From: Lachnospiraceae bacterium
GTDB lineage: Bacteria; Bacillota; Clostridia; Lachnospirales; Lachnospiraceae
NCBI GenBank assembly: GCA_024684355.1
Contig: JAIKXA010000026.1
Coordinates: 1 to 32,569 of the forward strand
DNA: 32,569 bases
Reading direction: 5' to 3'
A model generated the notes under the pieces. That model searched no databases. It saw only the letters and a program-made list of their open reading frames with translations, and had not been told where the DNA came from. A program made the translations under genes and the position numbers. How positions within the stretch are numbered: the first letter of the stretch is position 1; every line of letters starts with the position of its first letter. Shown piece after piece: positions 16,102 through 25,320 of this stretch.

Positions 16102-16171
16102 TTATGTGAACAGTTATATGTAAGATATGATATCATTTTTTAAAACATTAGATTAAGAAAGGGGGAACGTT

Positions 16172-16264
16172 ATGCCGTATGCAAGGAAAGCCGGTGCTGA
16201 TTCGATATGGCAGGAGGATATATCGGAGAGCTCTTTTTTAAGAGCGGTTGAAAGGTTTTTATGA
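16172..16264 (+). CDS. Candidate 30-residue small protein
   Basis: This frame is too short for the ORF track. It encodes MPYARKAGADSIWQEDISES followed by ten more residues. Support comes from its surroundings: a strong purine-rich GAAAGGGGGAA about 6 bases before the ATG, a plausible promoter about 70 bases upstream and a terminator that starts at the stop codon itself. The stretch is flanked by terminators on both sides, so it would be transcribed as its own short unit of about 210 bases. The peptide has no signal sequence or membrane segment; it is mixed-charge and probably helical at the C-terminus. I recognise no family. It could instead be a leader within a small regulatory RNA. Confidence 0.45.
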   Translation: MPYARKAGADSIWQEDISESSFLRAVERFL

Positions 16265-16320
16265 TCCGTCGTACGTGCAGATCAAGGTTGATCCTTGATG
16301 ATGCGGACGACGGATTTTTT
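16264..16320 (+). terminator. Structured terminator after the small gene
   Basis: An outer perfect stem ATCCGTCGT / ACGACGGAT (16264-16272 and 16307-16315) encloses an inner stem ATCAAGG / CCTTGAT (16281-16299) and is followed by TTTTT. The first stem base is the last base of the small gene's TGA. Confidence 0.85.
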
Positions 16321-16343
16321 ATGGATTTTTAATAGAAAAAATT

Positions 16344-16372
16344 TTGACTTATTTCTTGAAATAAGGTAAAAT
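16344..16372 (+). promoter_or_regulatory. Promoter of the mutS cluster with a dyad in its spacer
   Basis: TTGACT and TAAAAT are separated by 17 bases, with the start expected near 16379. The spacer and the end of the -35 box contain the perfect inverted repeat CTTATTT-CTTG-AAATAAG (16348-16365), which is placed like a repressor operator. Confidence 0.8.
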
Positions 16373-16454
16373 AATATTCTTAAGGGTCTGAAAATCGGGA
16401 CATTATCGAGACATAAGAAAAACAAAGCGAAAAGTTTGAAAAGGACTATCGGAT

Positions 16455-18173
16455 ATGGAATATATAATTGGTGCTGCCATCGTAATAATATGCATATTTG
16501 CGGGCGGATATTATCTGCAGAAAAAAGGTGAGAAAAAACTTGAAAAGCGGATAAGAGAAAACTTCGGAACTGTACCTGATATAGAGTACAAACAGGAAAA
16601 GTATGATTCAATAGGTTATTATTTCAGGGAAATGGCTGAAAGGCAGCCGGATGATAATGAGCATTATACAGTTGATGATATCACCTGGAATGACCTTGAT
16701 ATGGATGACGTTTTCCTTACTATGTGCAACACCCAAAGTTCTATCGGTGAGGAATATCTGTATTATCTTTTAAGGACACCGGTATTAAACGAGGAAACAC
16801 TTGCCAAAAGAGAAAAGCTGATAAGATTTTTTGAAAAGGATCCGGAAACAAGACTCGGATTACAGGTGGAGCTTGCTAAAGCAGGTAAGATCTCGGGCGT
16901 GTCGGTATATGAGTATGTTAGCCGCCTTGACAGTCTGAAACCGGAGAATAATTTCAAGCACTTTACCTGTATTTTACTGATGATCGCAGCTATAAGCATG
17001 ATATTTGTGTATCCTGCGATAGGTATAGTCGGTACGCTCGGAGTTTTTTTCTACAATGTAATAACATACTTTAAGCGCAAAAGCGAGATAGAGAACTACT
17101 ATCAGGTAGTTGCATATATTCTTCGTACGCTCGACCTTTCACAGAAGATATGTGCCAGGAAGAATGAAGAACTTAAGCCTTATACCGAGCTGCTTTCTGA
17201 GGAGCTTAAAAGATACAGGAATGTAACAAAAGGTGCCGGTCTTATAGTATCTAAAAAAAGCAACGGAGACATATTGGAGGTTGCCCTTGATTATCTCAGG
17301 ATGGCCACCCATATAGATCTTATAAGATTCAACATTATGCTGGCCAGACTTAAAGATAAAAAGGAAGATTTTGATAAGATATATGAGATCATAGGTATTA
17401 TAGATGCCATGATCGCCGTAACATCCTACAGAGCATTAATGGGTGACTGGTGCGAACCGGAGCTTAAAAAAGCTGAAAAAGATCCGGCATCGGGACTTGT
17501 ACGGCATAATGGGATAGAGACGGAGAATGTTTATCATCCGATGATATCGGAACCGGTAAAGAATAATTTTAAGGAATCGGGCAACGTACTGCTCACCGGT
17601 TCGAATGCTTCCGGTAAATCAACATTCATAAAGACGGTTGCTATCAACGCCATACTGGCTCAGTCAGTACATACCTGCATGGCGGATGATTACAGGGCAT
17701 CATTTTTCAAATGCATGACGTCAATGGCGCTTACCGATAACCTTTCGGGCGGAGAGAGCTATTATATCGTCGAGATCAAATCATTAAAGAGAATATGTGA
17801 CAGCTTAAATGATGATGTACCGCTGCTTATATTTGTGGACGAAGTACTTCGGGGAACAAATACCCTGGAACGTATCGCGGCATCCTCAAGGATACTGTCG
17901 TATATGGGAAACAGGAACTGCATGCTTTTCGCGGCAACACATGATATTGAGCTGACATATATATTGGAAAAAAGCTTCAGACTTTATCATTTTGAGGAAA
18001 GAGTTGAAGATGACGGCGTGTTCTTTGATTATACCTTAAGGGACGGAAGGGCTGTTACCAGAAATGCGATACTGCTTCTAAAGATGATGGGGTTTGACAA
18101 GAGTATTACTGATGCTGCCGAAAAAAGCGCAGATGAATTTGTAACTACCGGAGAATGGAAGCCGGAATCTTAA
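16455..18173 (+). CDS. Membrane-anchored MutS-like ATPase
   Basis: This 572-residue protein ends in a MutS-type ABC ATPase domain: Walker A TGSNASGKST with Gly382-Thr390, the signature region NLSGGESYY, Walker B LLIFVDEVLRGTN with Asp462 and Glu463, and FAATHDIEL. It lacks the mismatch-binding and connector domains of MutS. Instead it has an N-terminal transmembrane helix (about 4-22) and a hydrophobic segment of one or two helices (about 170-210). Residues about 230-350 look like the helical MutS core. Proteins of this architecture are widespread in Clostridia and Bacteroidetes without an assigned role. A promoter precedes it, and mutS starts 21 bases after its stop, so the two should be co-transcribed. 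Confidence 0.88.
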   Translation: MEYIIGAAIVIICIFAGGYYLQKKGEKKLEKRIRENFGTVPDIEYKQEKYDSIGYYFREMAERQPDDNEHYTVDDITWNDLDMDDVFLTMCNTQSSIGEEYLYYLLRTPVLNEETLAKREKLIRFFEKDPETRLGLQVELAKAGKISGVSVYEYVSRLDSLKPENNFKHFTCILLMIAAISMIFVYPAIGIVGTLGVFFYNVITYFKRKSEIENYYQVVAYILRTLDLSQKICARKNEELKPYTELLSEELKRYRNVTKGAGLIVSKKSNGDILEVALDYLRMATHIDLIRFNIMLARLKDKKEDFDKIYEIIGIIDAMIAVTSYRALMGDWCEPELKKAEKDPASGLVRHNGIETENVYHPMISEPVKNNFKESGNVLLTGSNASGKSTFIKTVAINAILAQSVHTCMADDYRASFFKCMTSMALTDNLSGGESYYIVEIKSLKRICDSLNDDVPLLIFVDEVLRGTNTLERIAASSRILSYMGNRNCMLFAATHDIELTYILEKSFRLYHFEERVEDDGVFFDYTLRDGRAVTRNAILLLKMMGFDKSITDAAEKSADEFVTTGEWKPES

Positions 18174-18194
18174 AGAGTTATACGGAGACCAAAA

Positions 18195-20867
18195 GTGAAA
18201 GAACAAAAGTATGAGCTGACACCGCAGATGCAGCAATATATGGGGATCAAAAACGGATATAAGGACTGTATCCTGTTTTACCGTCTGGGTGATTTTTATG
18301 AGATGTTTTTTGAAGATGCGAAAACTGCATCAAAAGAGCTGGAACTGACCCTTACCGGAAAAAACTGCGGTCTGGAGGAAAGGGCTCCGATGTGCGGAGT
18401 GCCGTTTCACTCATCGGAAGGCTATATATCAAAGCTTGTTGAAAAAGGATACAAGGTTGCCATATGCGAGCAGATGGAAGACCCTGCTCTGGCAAAGGGC
18501 CTGGTAAAAAGAGAGGTAATAAGGGTAGTAACTCCCGGTACCAATATCAATCCTCAGGCACTTGATGAAACCAAAAATAACTACCTGATGAGCATATATT
18601 ATCTCGATGATACATTCGGCATGGCAAGCCTCGATGTATCTACAGGTGATTTCTTTATACAGGAGTTTGAAGGCCTGCAGAAAATACAGGATGAGGTTTA
18701 TAAGCTTACTCCTGCGGAGATCATATGCAATGAAGCGTTCCTTATATGCGGAATGGAGATCAACGTATTAAAGGAAAAGCTCGGAATATCAGTAGGCACG
18801 GTTTCAGAGGATTACTTTGATTTAAGAAAATGCGAAAATGTCCTTTCGGGACATTTTAAATGTAAAAACTGTGCGGAACTCGGAATAGATATTTATCCTG
18901 CAGCCAAAGCTGCAGCAGGAGCGGTACTGAGGTATGCACTTGAAACCCAGATGATCTCTCTTGATCATGTAACTCAGATCATACCTTACGTTTCCGGTAA
19001 GTTCATGCTTATAGATTCCCAGACAAGAAGGAACCTGGAGCTGACCGAAACAATGCGTGACAAGAACAAAAAGGGTTCTTTACTTCATGTGCTTGATAAA
19101 ACCGGTACCGCTATGGGCGCCAGAATGCTCAGGTCGTTTGTGGAGCAGCCGCTGCTTGAAAAAGAAGAAATAGAAAAAAGACTTGATGCCGTGGAAGAGC
19201 TTGGACAGAATGTTCTGGTACGTGAGGAGATAAGGGAATACCTTAATTCGATCTATGACTTGGAAAGACTTGCCGGCAGGATAAGTTACCGCAATGCCAA
19301 TCCGAGGGATATGATAGCTTTTTCTTCGTCAATCGCCATGATCGCTCCCATTAAGCATCTGATGTCGGATTTCAGATCCGTACTTTTGAAAGAACTTTAT
19401 GAGGGCTGCGACGTACTTGATGACTTAAAGGAAATGATCGATACCACGATCAACGACGATCCGCCGATCAGTATCAGAGAAGGCGGCATAATAAGGGACG
19501 GATACAGTTCTGTGATCGACGAGTTAAGATCTGCCAGATCCGAAGGTAAAAACTGGCTTGCCGAGCTTGAAGCAAGAGAAAAAGAAAATACCGGGATAAA
19601 GAATTTAAGAGTAAAGTATAACAAGGTATTCGGGTATTATCTTGAAGTAACCAATTCGTATAAAAACATGGTACCTGAAAACTGGATAAGAAAGCAGACT
19701 CTTGTACAGGCTGAACGATATACCACGCCGGAATTAAAGGAACTGGAAGATAAGATACTTCATGCTGAGGACAGGCTGGTATCGCTGGAGTATGATATTT
19801 TTACGGAACTGAGGGAAAAGATCGCTTCAAACATCGTAAGAATACAGAAAACAGCAAAGAAGATCGCGTATATCGACAGCTTATGCTCGTTAAGCTTTAT
19901 AGCTGAACGAAACGGATATGTAAGACCTCATCTTAATGAGGAAGGGATAATAGATATTAAAGACGGCAGACACCCTGTAGTTGAAAAAGTATTGGGTGAT
20001 ACCGGATTTATCGCAAACGATACGTATCTCGATAACGGGTCCCAGCGTATATCGATAATCACAGGTCCGAATATGGCAGGTAAATCAACATATATGCGTC
20101 AGACGGCACTGATAGTGCTTATGGCACAGATGGGAAGCTTCGTGCCTGCTTCATCGGCAGATATAGGTATAGTGGACAGGGTATTTACCAGAGTGGGAGC
20201 ATCGGATGATCTTGCCAGCGGTCAGAGTACCTTTATGGTTGAAATGAACGAGGTTTCCCAGATCATGAGAAACGCTACGGCAAAGAGCCTGCTCATACTT
20301 GACGAAATCGGCAGGGGAACCAGTACGTTTGACGGACTGGCAATAGCCTGGGCGGTAGTGGAGTACATAAGCGATGAAACAAGGCTTGGAGCAAAGACAC
20401 TTTTTGCCACACATTATCATGAGCTCACCGAACTGGAAGAAAAGCTTACATGTGTAAAGAATTTCAGTATAGCGGTAAAGGAACAGGGGGACAGCATAAT
20501 CTTTTTAAGAAAGATCGTCAAAGGCGGCGCGGATAAAAGTTATGGTATACAGGTGGCCAGACTTGCAGGCCTGCCGGAAGAGATACTTAAGAGGGCAGGC
20601 GAGATAGTTGAGGTATTGAGTCTGAATGATATCAATTCGCATGAAAGAAGCGAGATGATAAAGACAGCAAGTTCTGTCAGTGAGAAATACCGGCAGCCGG
20701 TCCAGAAAAGAAAGAAGCAGGATCCCGATCAGCTGTCGCTGTTTGCGGAAAGAAAATATGATAATATCCTTGATGACATCAGGGAACTTGATATCACATC
20801 CATAACACCGATACAGGCATTAAATAAGCTCTCCGAACTTCAGGAAGAACTGAAAAACCAGTCATAA
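18195..20867 (+). CDS. mutS: DNA mismatch repair protein MutS
   Basis: MutS recognises mismatches and starts methyl-independent repair with MutL. All parts of the 890-residue protein are in place: the mismatch-reading Phe-Tyr-Glu in GDFYEMFFEDA (Phe34, Glu36), connector, core and clamp domains, the ATPase with GPNMAGKST at 624-632 and ILDEIGRGTSTFDG, and FATHYHEL. Near the C-terminus QLSLF at 846-850 is a canonical beta-clamp binding motif. The start is GTG 18195 with GGAG upstream; its reading frame gives the standard N-terminus LTPQMQQYMGIK. It follows the MutS-like ATPase by 21 bases and precedes mutL by 38. Confidence 0.98.
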   Translation: MKEQKYELTPQMQQYMGIKNGYKDCILFYRLGDFYEMFFEDAKTASKELELTLTGKNCGLEERAPMCGVPFHSSEGYISKLVEKGYKVAICEQMEDPALAKGLVKREVIRVVTPGTNINPQALDETKNNYLMSIYYLDDTFGMASLDVSTGDFFIQEFEGLQKIQDEVYKLTPAEIICNEAFLICGMEINVLKEKLGISVGTVSEDYFDLRKCENVLSGHFKCKNCAELGIDIYPAAKAAAGAVLRYALETQMISLDHVTQIIPYVSGKFMLIDSQTRRNLELTETMRDKNKKGSLLHVLDKTGTAMGARMLRSFVEQPLLEKEEIEKRLDAVEELGQNVLVREEIREYLNSIYDLERLAGRISYRNANPRDMIAFSSSIAMIAPIKHLMSDFRSVLLKELYEGCDVLDDLKEMIDTTINDDPPISIREGGIIRDGYSSVIDELRSARSEGKNWLAELEAREKENTGIKNLRVKYNKVFGYYLEVTNSYKNMVPENWIRKQTLVQAERYTTPELKELEDKILHAEDRLVSLEYDIFTELREKIASNIVRIQKTAKKIAYIDSLCSLSFIAERNGYVRPHLNEEGIIDIKDGRHPVVEKVLGDTGFIANDTYLDNGSQRISIITGPNMAGKSTYMRQTALIVLMAQMGSFVPASSADIGIVDRVFTRVGASDDLASGQSTFMVEMNEVSQIMRNATAKSLLILDEIGRGTSTFDGLAIAWAVVEYISDETRLGAKTLFATHYHELTELEEKLTCVKNFSIAVKEQGDSIIFLRKIVKGGADKSYGIQVARLAGLPEEILKRAGEIVEVLSLNDINSHERSEMIKTASSVSEKYRQPVQKRKKQDPDQLSLFAERKYDNILDDIRELDITSITPIQALNKLSELQEELKNQS

Positions 20868-20905
20868 GTACGAGTTTCATTTTATAGAAATAAGCGGATG
20901 ATAAT

Positions 20906-22975
20906 ATGAGCAGAATTAATATACTTGATAAAAATACGATCAATCAGATAGCCGCAGGCGAAGTTATAGACAGACCGGCCTCAATTATAAAGGAACTGGT
21001 GGAAAACTCCATAGATGCCGGCTCTACCGCTATATCCATAGAGATTAGAGGAGGCGGTATAGACCTTATCAGGATAACGGATAACGGATCCGGTATAGAC
21101 AAGGATGATGTAAAAGTGGCATTTGTAAGGCATACGACCAGTAAGATAAAAAATGCATCGGATCTGTCATATATCACATCTTTAGGGTTTAGAGGCGAGG
21201 CACTTGCGAGTATAGCCGCAGTTGCTGATGTAGAACTCATTACCAAAACCAAAGAAGAGTTTTCCGCGGTACATTATCGTATCCAGGGCGGTGAGGAGGT
21301 CCTGTTTGAAGAGATAGGTGCTCCGAACGGTACGACATTTATCATAAGGGACGTATTTTTACAGGTACCCGTAAGAAGAAAATTTTTAAAAAGCTCCGCT
21401 ACGGAAGGATCATACTGTAACGAAGCGGTAGAAAGAATAGCTCTGTCACATCCGGAGGTAAGCATTAAGTATGTCAACAACGGCAGAAACGTATTGTTTA
21501 CCAATGGCAGTGGGAAAATGAAGGATGTGCTGTTTGGCATATACGGAAGAGATATAGCTGCAGAAACAATAGAGCTTGACTATACCGGGACTAAGAATAT
21601 AAAGATCACCGGATGTATCTGCAGGCCATCGGTAGTAAGAAGCAACAGAAATACCGAAAACCATTTCGTAAACGGCAGGTTCATCAAAAGCCAGATAGTA
21701 TATAAAGCAATAGAGGATGCATACCAGCCTTTTCTCATGCAGCACAAGTATCCTTTTACGGATATTTTTATAGAGATAGACCCTGCGGCCATGGATGTAA
21801 ATGTACATCCATCTAAACAGGAAGTAAGGTTTGAAAATCCCGAGGCTGTGTATAATACTGTATTTTCCGCAGTTTCCGAAGCTCTGTCGGGAAAGGCGCT
21901 GATACACAGAGCGGAACCCGAGCTTGTGTTCAAGAAAGAAGAGAAAAAGGAACCTGTAAAGTACATACCTGAACCTTATGAGGCGAAAAGAAGAAGCGAG
22001 GAAATATCCTTCGTCAGAGAAAAAGAGCCTGAGTACAGAGGGACCGTGGGTGGTCAAATAGTTAAGCCGGAAAGTAAGCCCGAAAACAGAACCGAGAGCA
22101 GACCGGCAGTTACACAGGAAGTAAGACAGGAAGCAATACAGGCATCATTAAACACGGAAACAAAGCATGAGATATCCGATAAGACAGAAAAAAATACAGT
22201 ATCGGTACAGCAGGAAAGCACAAGTACGGTAAACGATAAAACTGATCATACTGTAAACAAGCCTGAAACCGTTTCGGAAAATAAGGACAAAGAATATCAA
22301 GAGGACAAAACAGAGGTAAGCGGTACATATACCCAGGGTTCGTTATTTGATACAGAGGAAAAGCATCTGGATACCAGACAGGAGTTTAACAATGTATTTA
22401 GCCGCGGGTATCGCATAGTCGGCCAGATATTCGGAACATACTGGATCATAGAATGTGACGGATGTGCTTATATGATAGACCAGCATGCTGCGCATGAAAA
22501 GATCCTGTATGAGAAGTTTATGGAAAATGTCGGGACCGAAAAGTCAACACAGCTGCTTTCTCCGCCGATCATTATATCATTATCGTCCCAGGAAGAGGCA
22601 GCTGCCGAAAAGTATAAAGACGTATTAAAAGATAACGGATTTGTACTCGAACATTTCGGCGGACATGAATATGCACTGTCTGAAGTGCCTTTAAACCTGT
22701 ACGGGATAGATCCCAAAAACATGCTTTTGGAATTGATAGATGAGCTGCTTAAGGATATAAAGGGAAGTGTTATAAAGGGCATAAAGGAAAAGATCGCGAC
22801 CTGTGCATGTAAGGCAGCGGTCAAAGGAAACACCGAGCTTACCGAAGCAGAGGCTAAGGAGCTTATAAAGCAGCTGCTGGCTGCCGAAAATCCTTTCAAC
22901 TGCCCTCACGGCAGACCTATAATCATTGATCTGACCAAGAGAGAGATTGAAAAGAAATTTAAGAGGATTGTTTGA
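20906..22975 (+). CDS. mutL: DNA mismatch repair endonuclease MutL
   Basis: This 689-residue MutL has an N-terminal GHKL ATPase (NQIAAGEVIDRPASIIKELVENSIDAG, DNGSGI, GFRGEAL), a charged low-complexity linker (about 340-490) and a C-terminal dimerisation and nicking domain. The endonuclease motif DQHAAHEKILYE begins at Asp525, and ACKAAVKG and CPHGRP follow, so this is the nicking type found in bacteria without MutH. The linker holds QGSLF (477-481), a plausible beta-clamp contact. The ribosome binding site is weak (GCGGA). Its stop codon shares one base with the miaA start. Confidence 0.97.
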   Translation: MSRINILDKNTINQIAAGEVIDRPASIIKELVENSIDAGSTAISIEIRGGGIDLIRITDNGSGIDKDDVKVAFVRHTTSKIKNASDLSYITSLGFRGEALASIAAVADVELITKTKEEFSAVHYRIQGGEEVLFEEIGAPNGTTFIIRDVFLQVPVRRKFLKSSATEGSYCNEAVERIALSHPEVSIKYVNNGRNVLFTNGSGKMKDVLFGIYGRDIAAETIELDYTGTKNIKITGCICRPSVVRSNRNTENHFVNGRFIKSQIVYKAIEDAYQPFLMQHKYPFTDIFIEIDPAAMDVNVHPSKQEVRFENPEAVYNTVFSAVSEALSGKALIHRAEPELVFKKEEKKEPVKYIPEPYEAKRRSEEISFVREKEPEYRGTVGGQIVKPESKPENRTESRPAVTQEVRQEAIQASLNTETKHEISDKTEKNTVSVQQESTSTVNDKTDHTVNKPETVSENKDKEYQEDKTEVSGTYTQGSLFDTEEKHLDTRQEFNNVFSRGYRIVGQIFGTYWIIECDGCAYMIDQHAAHEKILYEKFMENVGTEKSTQLLSPPIIISLSSQEEAAAEKYKDVLKDNGFVLEHFGGHEYALSEVPLNLYGIDPKNMLLELIDELLKDIKGSVIKGIKEKIATCACKAAVKGNTELTEAEAKELIKQLLAAENPFNCPHGRPIIIDLTKREIEKKFKRIV

Positions 22976-23931
22976 TGGATAATAAAAAACCGTTGATCAT
23001 TATCACGGGGCCGACTGCAGTAGGCAAGACAGCCCTGTCGGTTGATCTGGCGCTGAAACTGGGCGGTGAGATCATATCGGCGGACTCCATGCAGGTATAC
23101 AGAGGTATGGACATAGGTACTGCCAAGATAAAGGAAGAAGAAAAGAAAGGTGTGCCCCACTATCTGATAGATATCATAAATCCCGATGAAGAGTTTAACG
23201 TAACGATATTTAAAGATCTGGCTAAAAAACATATAAATGATATCTGCTCACGGGGGAAGATACCGATCATAGCCGGAGGTACGGGGTTTTACATACAGTC
23301 CGTGCTTTATGATATTGAATTTACAGATTTTGACGAAGAAAAGAGAAGTGAAGTCAGGATGCTGTTAGAGGATACTCTTGAAGAAAAAGGCATAGATTTT
23401 ATGTATGAGAGGTTAAAGGAAGCTGATCCTAAATATGCCGAGATCATACATAAAAACAATATCAGAAGAGTATTGCACGGTCTGGAGTATAATATAGTCA
23501 CAGGAAATAAGCTTTCCGAGCATAATGAGGAACAAAGAGAAAGAACAAGTCCTTATAATTTCCTTTATTTTGTTTTAAATGATGACAGGGCAAAGGTATA
23601 CGGACGCATAAACAGCCGCGTGGATGAGATGCTGAGAGAAGGTCTGGCAGATGAGGTCAGAGGCTTGCTTGACGCAGGATACAGCAGGGACCTTCCTTCG
23701 ATGCAGGGCCTGGGTTACAAGGAAATGGCAGATTATTTAAGCGGTGAATGTTCTTACGCAGAAGCTGTAGAGCTGATAAAAAGAGATACCAGGCATTTCG
23801 CAAAAAAACAGCTGACCTGGTTTAAAAGAGAACGCGTGACAGTGGAATTGAACAGGGAAAACCTTGAGACAAATGAAAAGATGCTGGAACATATTCTTTT
23901 TTCGGCAAAACTGCGCGGACTGGTAAGTTAG
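22975..23931 (+). CDS. miaA: tRNA dimethylallyltransferase MiaA
   Basis: MiaA adds a dimethylallyl group to N6 of adenosine 37 in tRNAs reading codons that start with U. The protein shows GPTAVGKTALS (Walker A), ISADSMQVYRGMDIGTAK, the PHYLIDI segment, AGGTGFYIQ and the C-terminal LGYKEM. I place the start at ATG 22975 (318 residues) rather than the track's TTG 22972, because the ATG overlaps the mutL TGA as TGATG and sits 8 bases from AGAGG. It follows mutL as in Bacillus. The hfq gene that often comes next is absent; a PLP-enzyme gene follows after 41 bases. Confidence 0.96.
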   Translation: MDNKKPLIIITGPTAVGKTALSVDLALKLGGEIISADSMQVYRGMDIGTAKIKEEEKKGVPHYLIDIINPDEEFNVTIFKDLAKKHINDICSRGKIPIIAGGTGFYIQSVLYDIEFTDFDEEKRSEVRMLLEDTLEEKGIDFMYERLKEADPKYAEIIHKNNIRRVLHGLEYNIVTGNKLSEHNEEQRERTSPYNFLYFVLNDDRAKVYGRINSRVDEMLREGLADEVRGLLDAGYSRDLPSMQGLGYKEMADYLSGECSYAEAVELIKRDTRHFAKKQLTWFKRERVTVELNRENLETNEKMLEHILFSAKLRGLVS

Positions 23932-23972
23932 ATATAATAGAAAGATCCAAGAAAAGACAAAGGATGTAGAAA

Positions 23973-25244
23973 ATGTACGAGACACGTGATTATTTAAGAA
24001 AATTCGGATTATCGGAAAAGGCGATCGAGCTTGGAGAAAAATATGAGGCCGAACTAAAGGAAAGATTTGACAAAATAGATGAAACAGCCGAATACAATCA
24101 GTTAAAAGTTATCAAAGCTATGCAGGATAACCGTCTGAGCGATATCCATTTCGCATCGTCAACCGGATATGGGTATAACGACCTGGGAAGAGAAACCGTA
24201 GAGAAGGTTTATGCATCGATATTCAATACGGAGGATGCCCTTGTAAGACCGCAGATAACATGCGGGACACATGCACTTACAATAGCGCTTTCGGCAAACT
24301 TAAGACCGGGCGATGAGCTCCTTTCACCGGTCGGAAAGCCCTATGACACACTTGAAGGAGTAATAGGCATACATCCTTCGGAAGGCTCACTTGCAGAGTT
24401 TGGCATAACATACAGACAGGTGGATCTTTTGCCTGACGGCGGCTTTGATTATGACGGGATAAAAGCAGCGATAAACGAAAAGACTAAGCTGGTAACCATA
24501 CAGCGTTCAAAAGGTTATCAGACCAGACCCACCCTTTCGGTTGAAAGGATAGGGGAACTTATAGCATTCATAAAGAACATAAAACCGGGACTTGCCGTAA
24601 TGGTAGATAATTGTTACGGAGAATTTGTGGAAAGGATAGAACCTACGGATGTCGGAGCCGATATGTGCGTCGGATCGCTTATAAAGAATCCCGGAGGAGG
24701 ATTGGTAGCTTCCGGCGGTTATATAGCAGGCAAAACCGAATATATAGAAAAGTGTGCATACAGACTTACGGCACCCGGTCTGGGCAAAGAGGTAGGAGCA
24801 ACACTCGGAATAAACCAGAGTATGTTCCAGGGGCTTTTCCTGGCACCCACAGTCGTGGCTTCGGCATTAAAGGGAGCCATATTTGCAGCCCGTATATATG
24901 AGGACCTCGGTTACAGCTGTATACCAAACGGCAAAGAGGAAAGATATGATATCATACAGGCAGTTACACTTGGCTCGGCGGAAAAGCTAATAGCATTTTG
25001 CGGGGGCATACAGGCCGCATCGCCGGTTGACAGCTTTGTAGTACCCGAGGGCTGGGCAATGCCCGGATACACAAGCGATGTCATCATGGCAGCAGGGAAC
25101 TTCATACAGGGTTCATCAATAGAGCTTTCGGCGGACGGTCCGATAACGGAACCGTATGCCGTATATTTCCAGGGCGGACTCACATGGTATCATGCAAAGC
25201 TCGGTATTTTATCAAGCCTTGACAGAGTACTGAAGGTTTCCTGA
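23973..25244 (+). CDS. ynbB: PLP-dependent YnbB / methionine gamma-lyase-like protein
   Basis: A 423-residue fold-type I PLP enzyme of the family annotated as aluminium resistance or methionine gamma-lyase-like (YnbB in Bacillus). Visible features are SSTGYGYNDLGRE, the cofactor-ring region around RPQITCGTHA, the PLP-binding aspartate in MVDNCYGEF, and Lys238 in GSLIKNPGGG as the probable Schiff-base lysine. The substrate has not been established for most of the family. ATG 23973 has AAAGGA 8 bases upstream. It lies directly after miaA and is probably the last gene of the mutS transcript; no clear terminator follows before the radC promoter. Confidence 0.9.
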   Translation: MYETRDYLRKFGLSEKAIELGEKYEAELKERFDKIDETAEYNQLKVIKAMQDNRLSDIHFASSTGYGYNDLGRETVEKVYASIFNTEDALVRPQITCGTHALTIALSANLRPGDELLSPVGKPYDTLEGVIGIHPSEGSLAEFGITYRQVDLLPDGGFDYDGIKAAINEKTKLVTIQRSKGYQTRPTLSVERIGELIAFIKNIKPGLAVMVDNCYGEFVERIEPTDVGADMCVGSLIKNPGGGLVASGGYIAGKTEYIEKCAYRLTAPGLGKEVGATLGINQSMFQGLFLAPTVVASALKGAIFAARIYEDLGYSCIPNGKEERYDIIQAVTLGSAEKLIAFCGGIQAASPVDSFVVPEGWAMPGYTSDVIMAAGNFIQGSSIELSADGPITEPYAVYFQGGLTWYHAKLGILSSLDRVLKVS

Positions 25245-25249
25245 TCATC

Positions 25250-25278
25250 TTTACATTATGACTTTAATGTGGTAAAAT
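25250..25278 (+). promoter_or_regulatory. Promoter of the radC-mre cluster
   Basis: TTTACA and TAAAAT are separated by 17 bases, with an extended TG one base before the -10 (TGGTAAAAT). The dyad ACATTA-TGACTT-TAATGT (25253-25270) overlaps the -35 box and fills the spacer, a possible operator. Confidence 0.75.
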
Positions 25279-25320
25279 AAACGGTGTGTGTGGTGTTTTC
25301 ATGAGTAGGAAGGAAAGAGC

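Noticed and set aside
17590-17625. GGTTCGAAT resembling a tRNA T-loop
   Set aside because: It is the Walker A coding segment of the MutS-like ATPase; no cloverleaf can be formed around it.
21446-22057. Minus-strand 203-residue ORF opposite mutL
   Set aside because: It lies wholly inside mutL, has Tyr/Phe-rich shadow composition and no motif.
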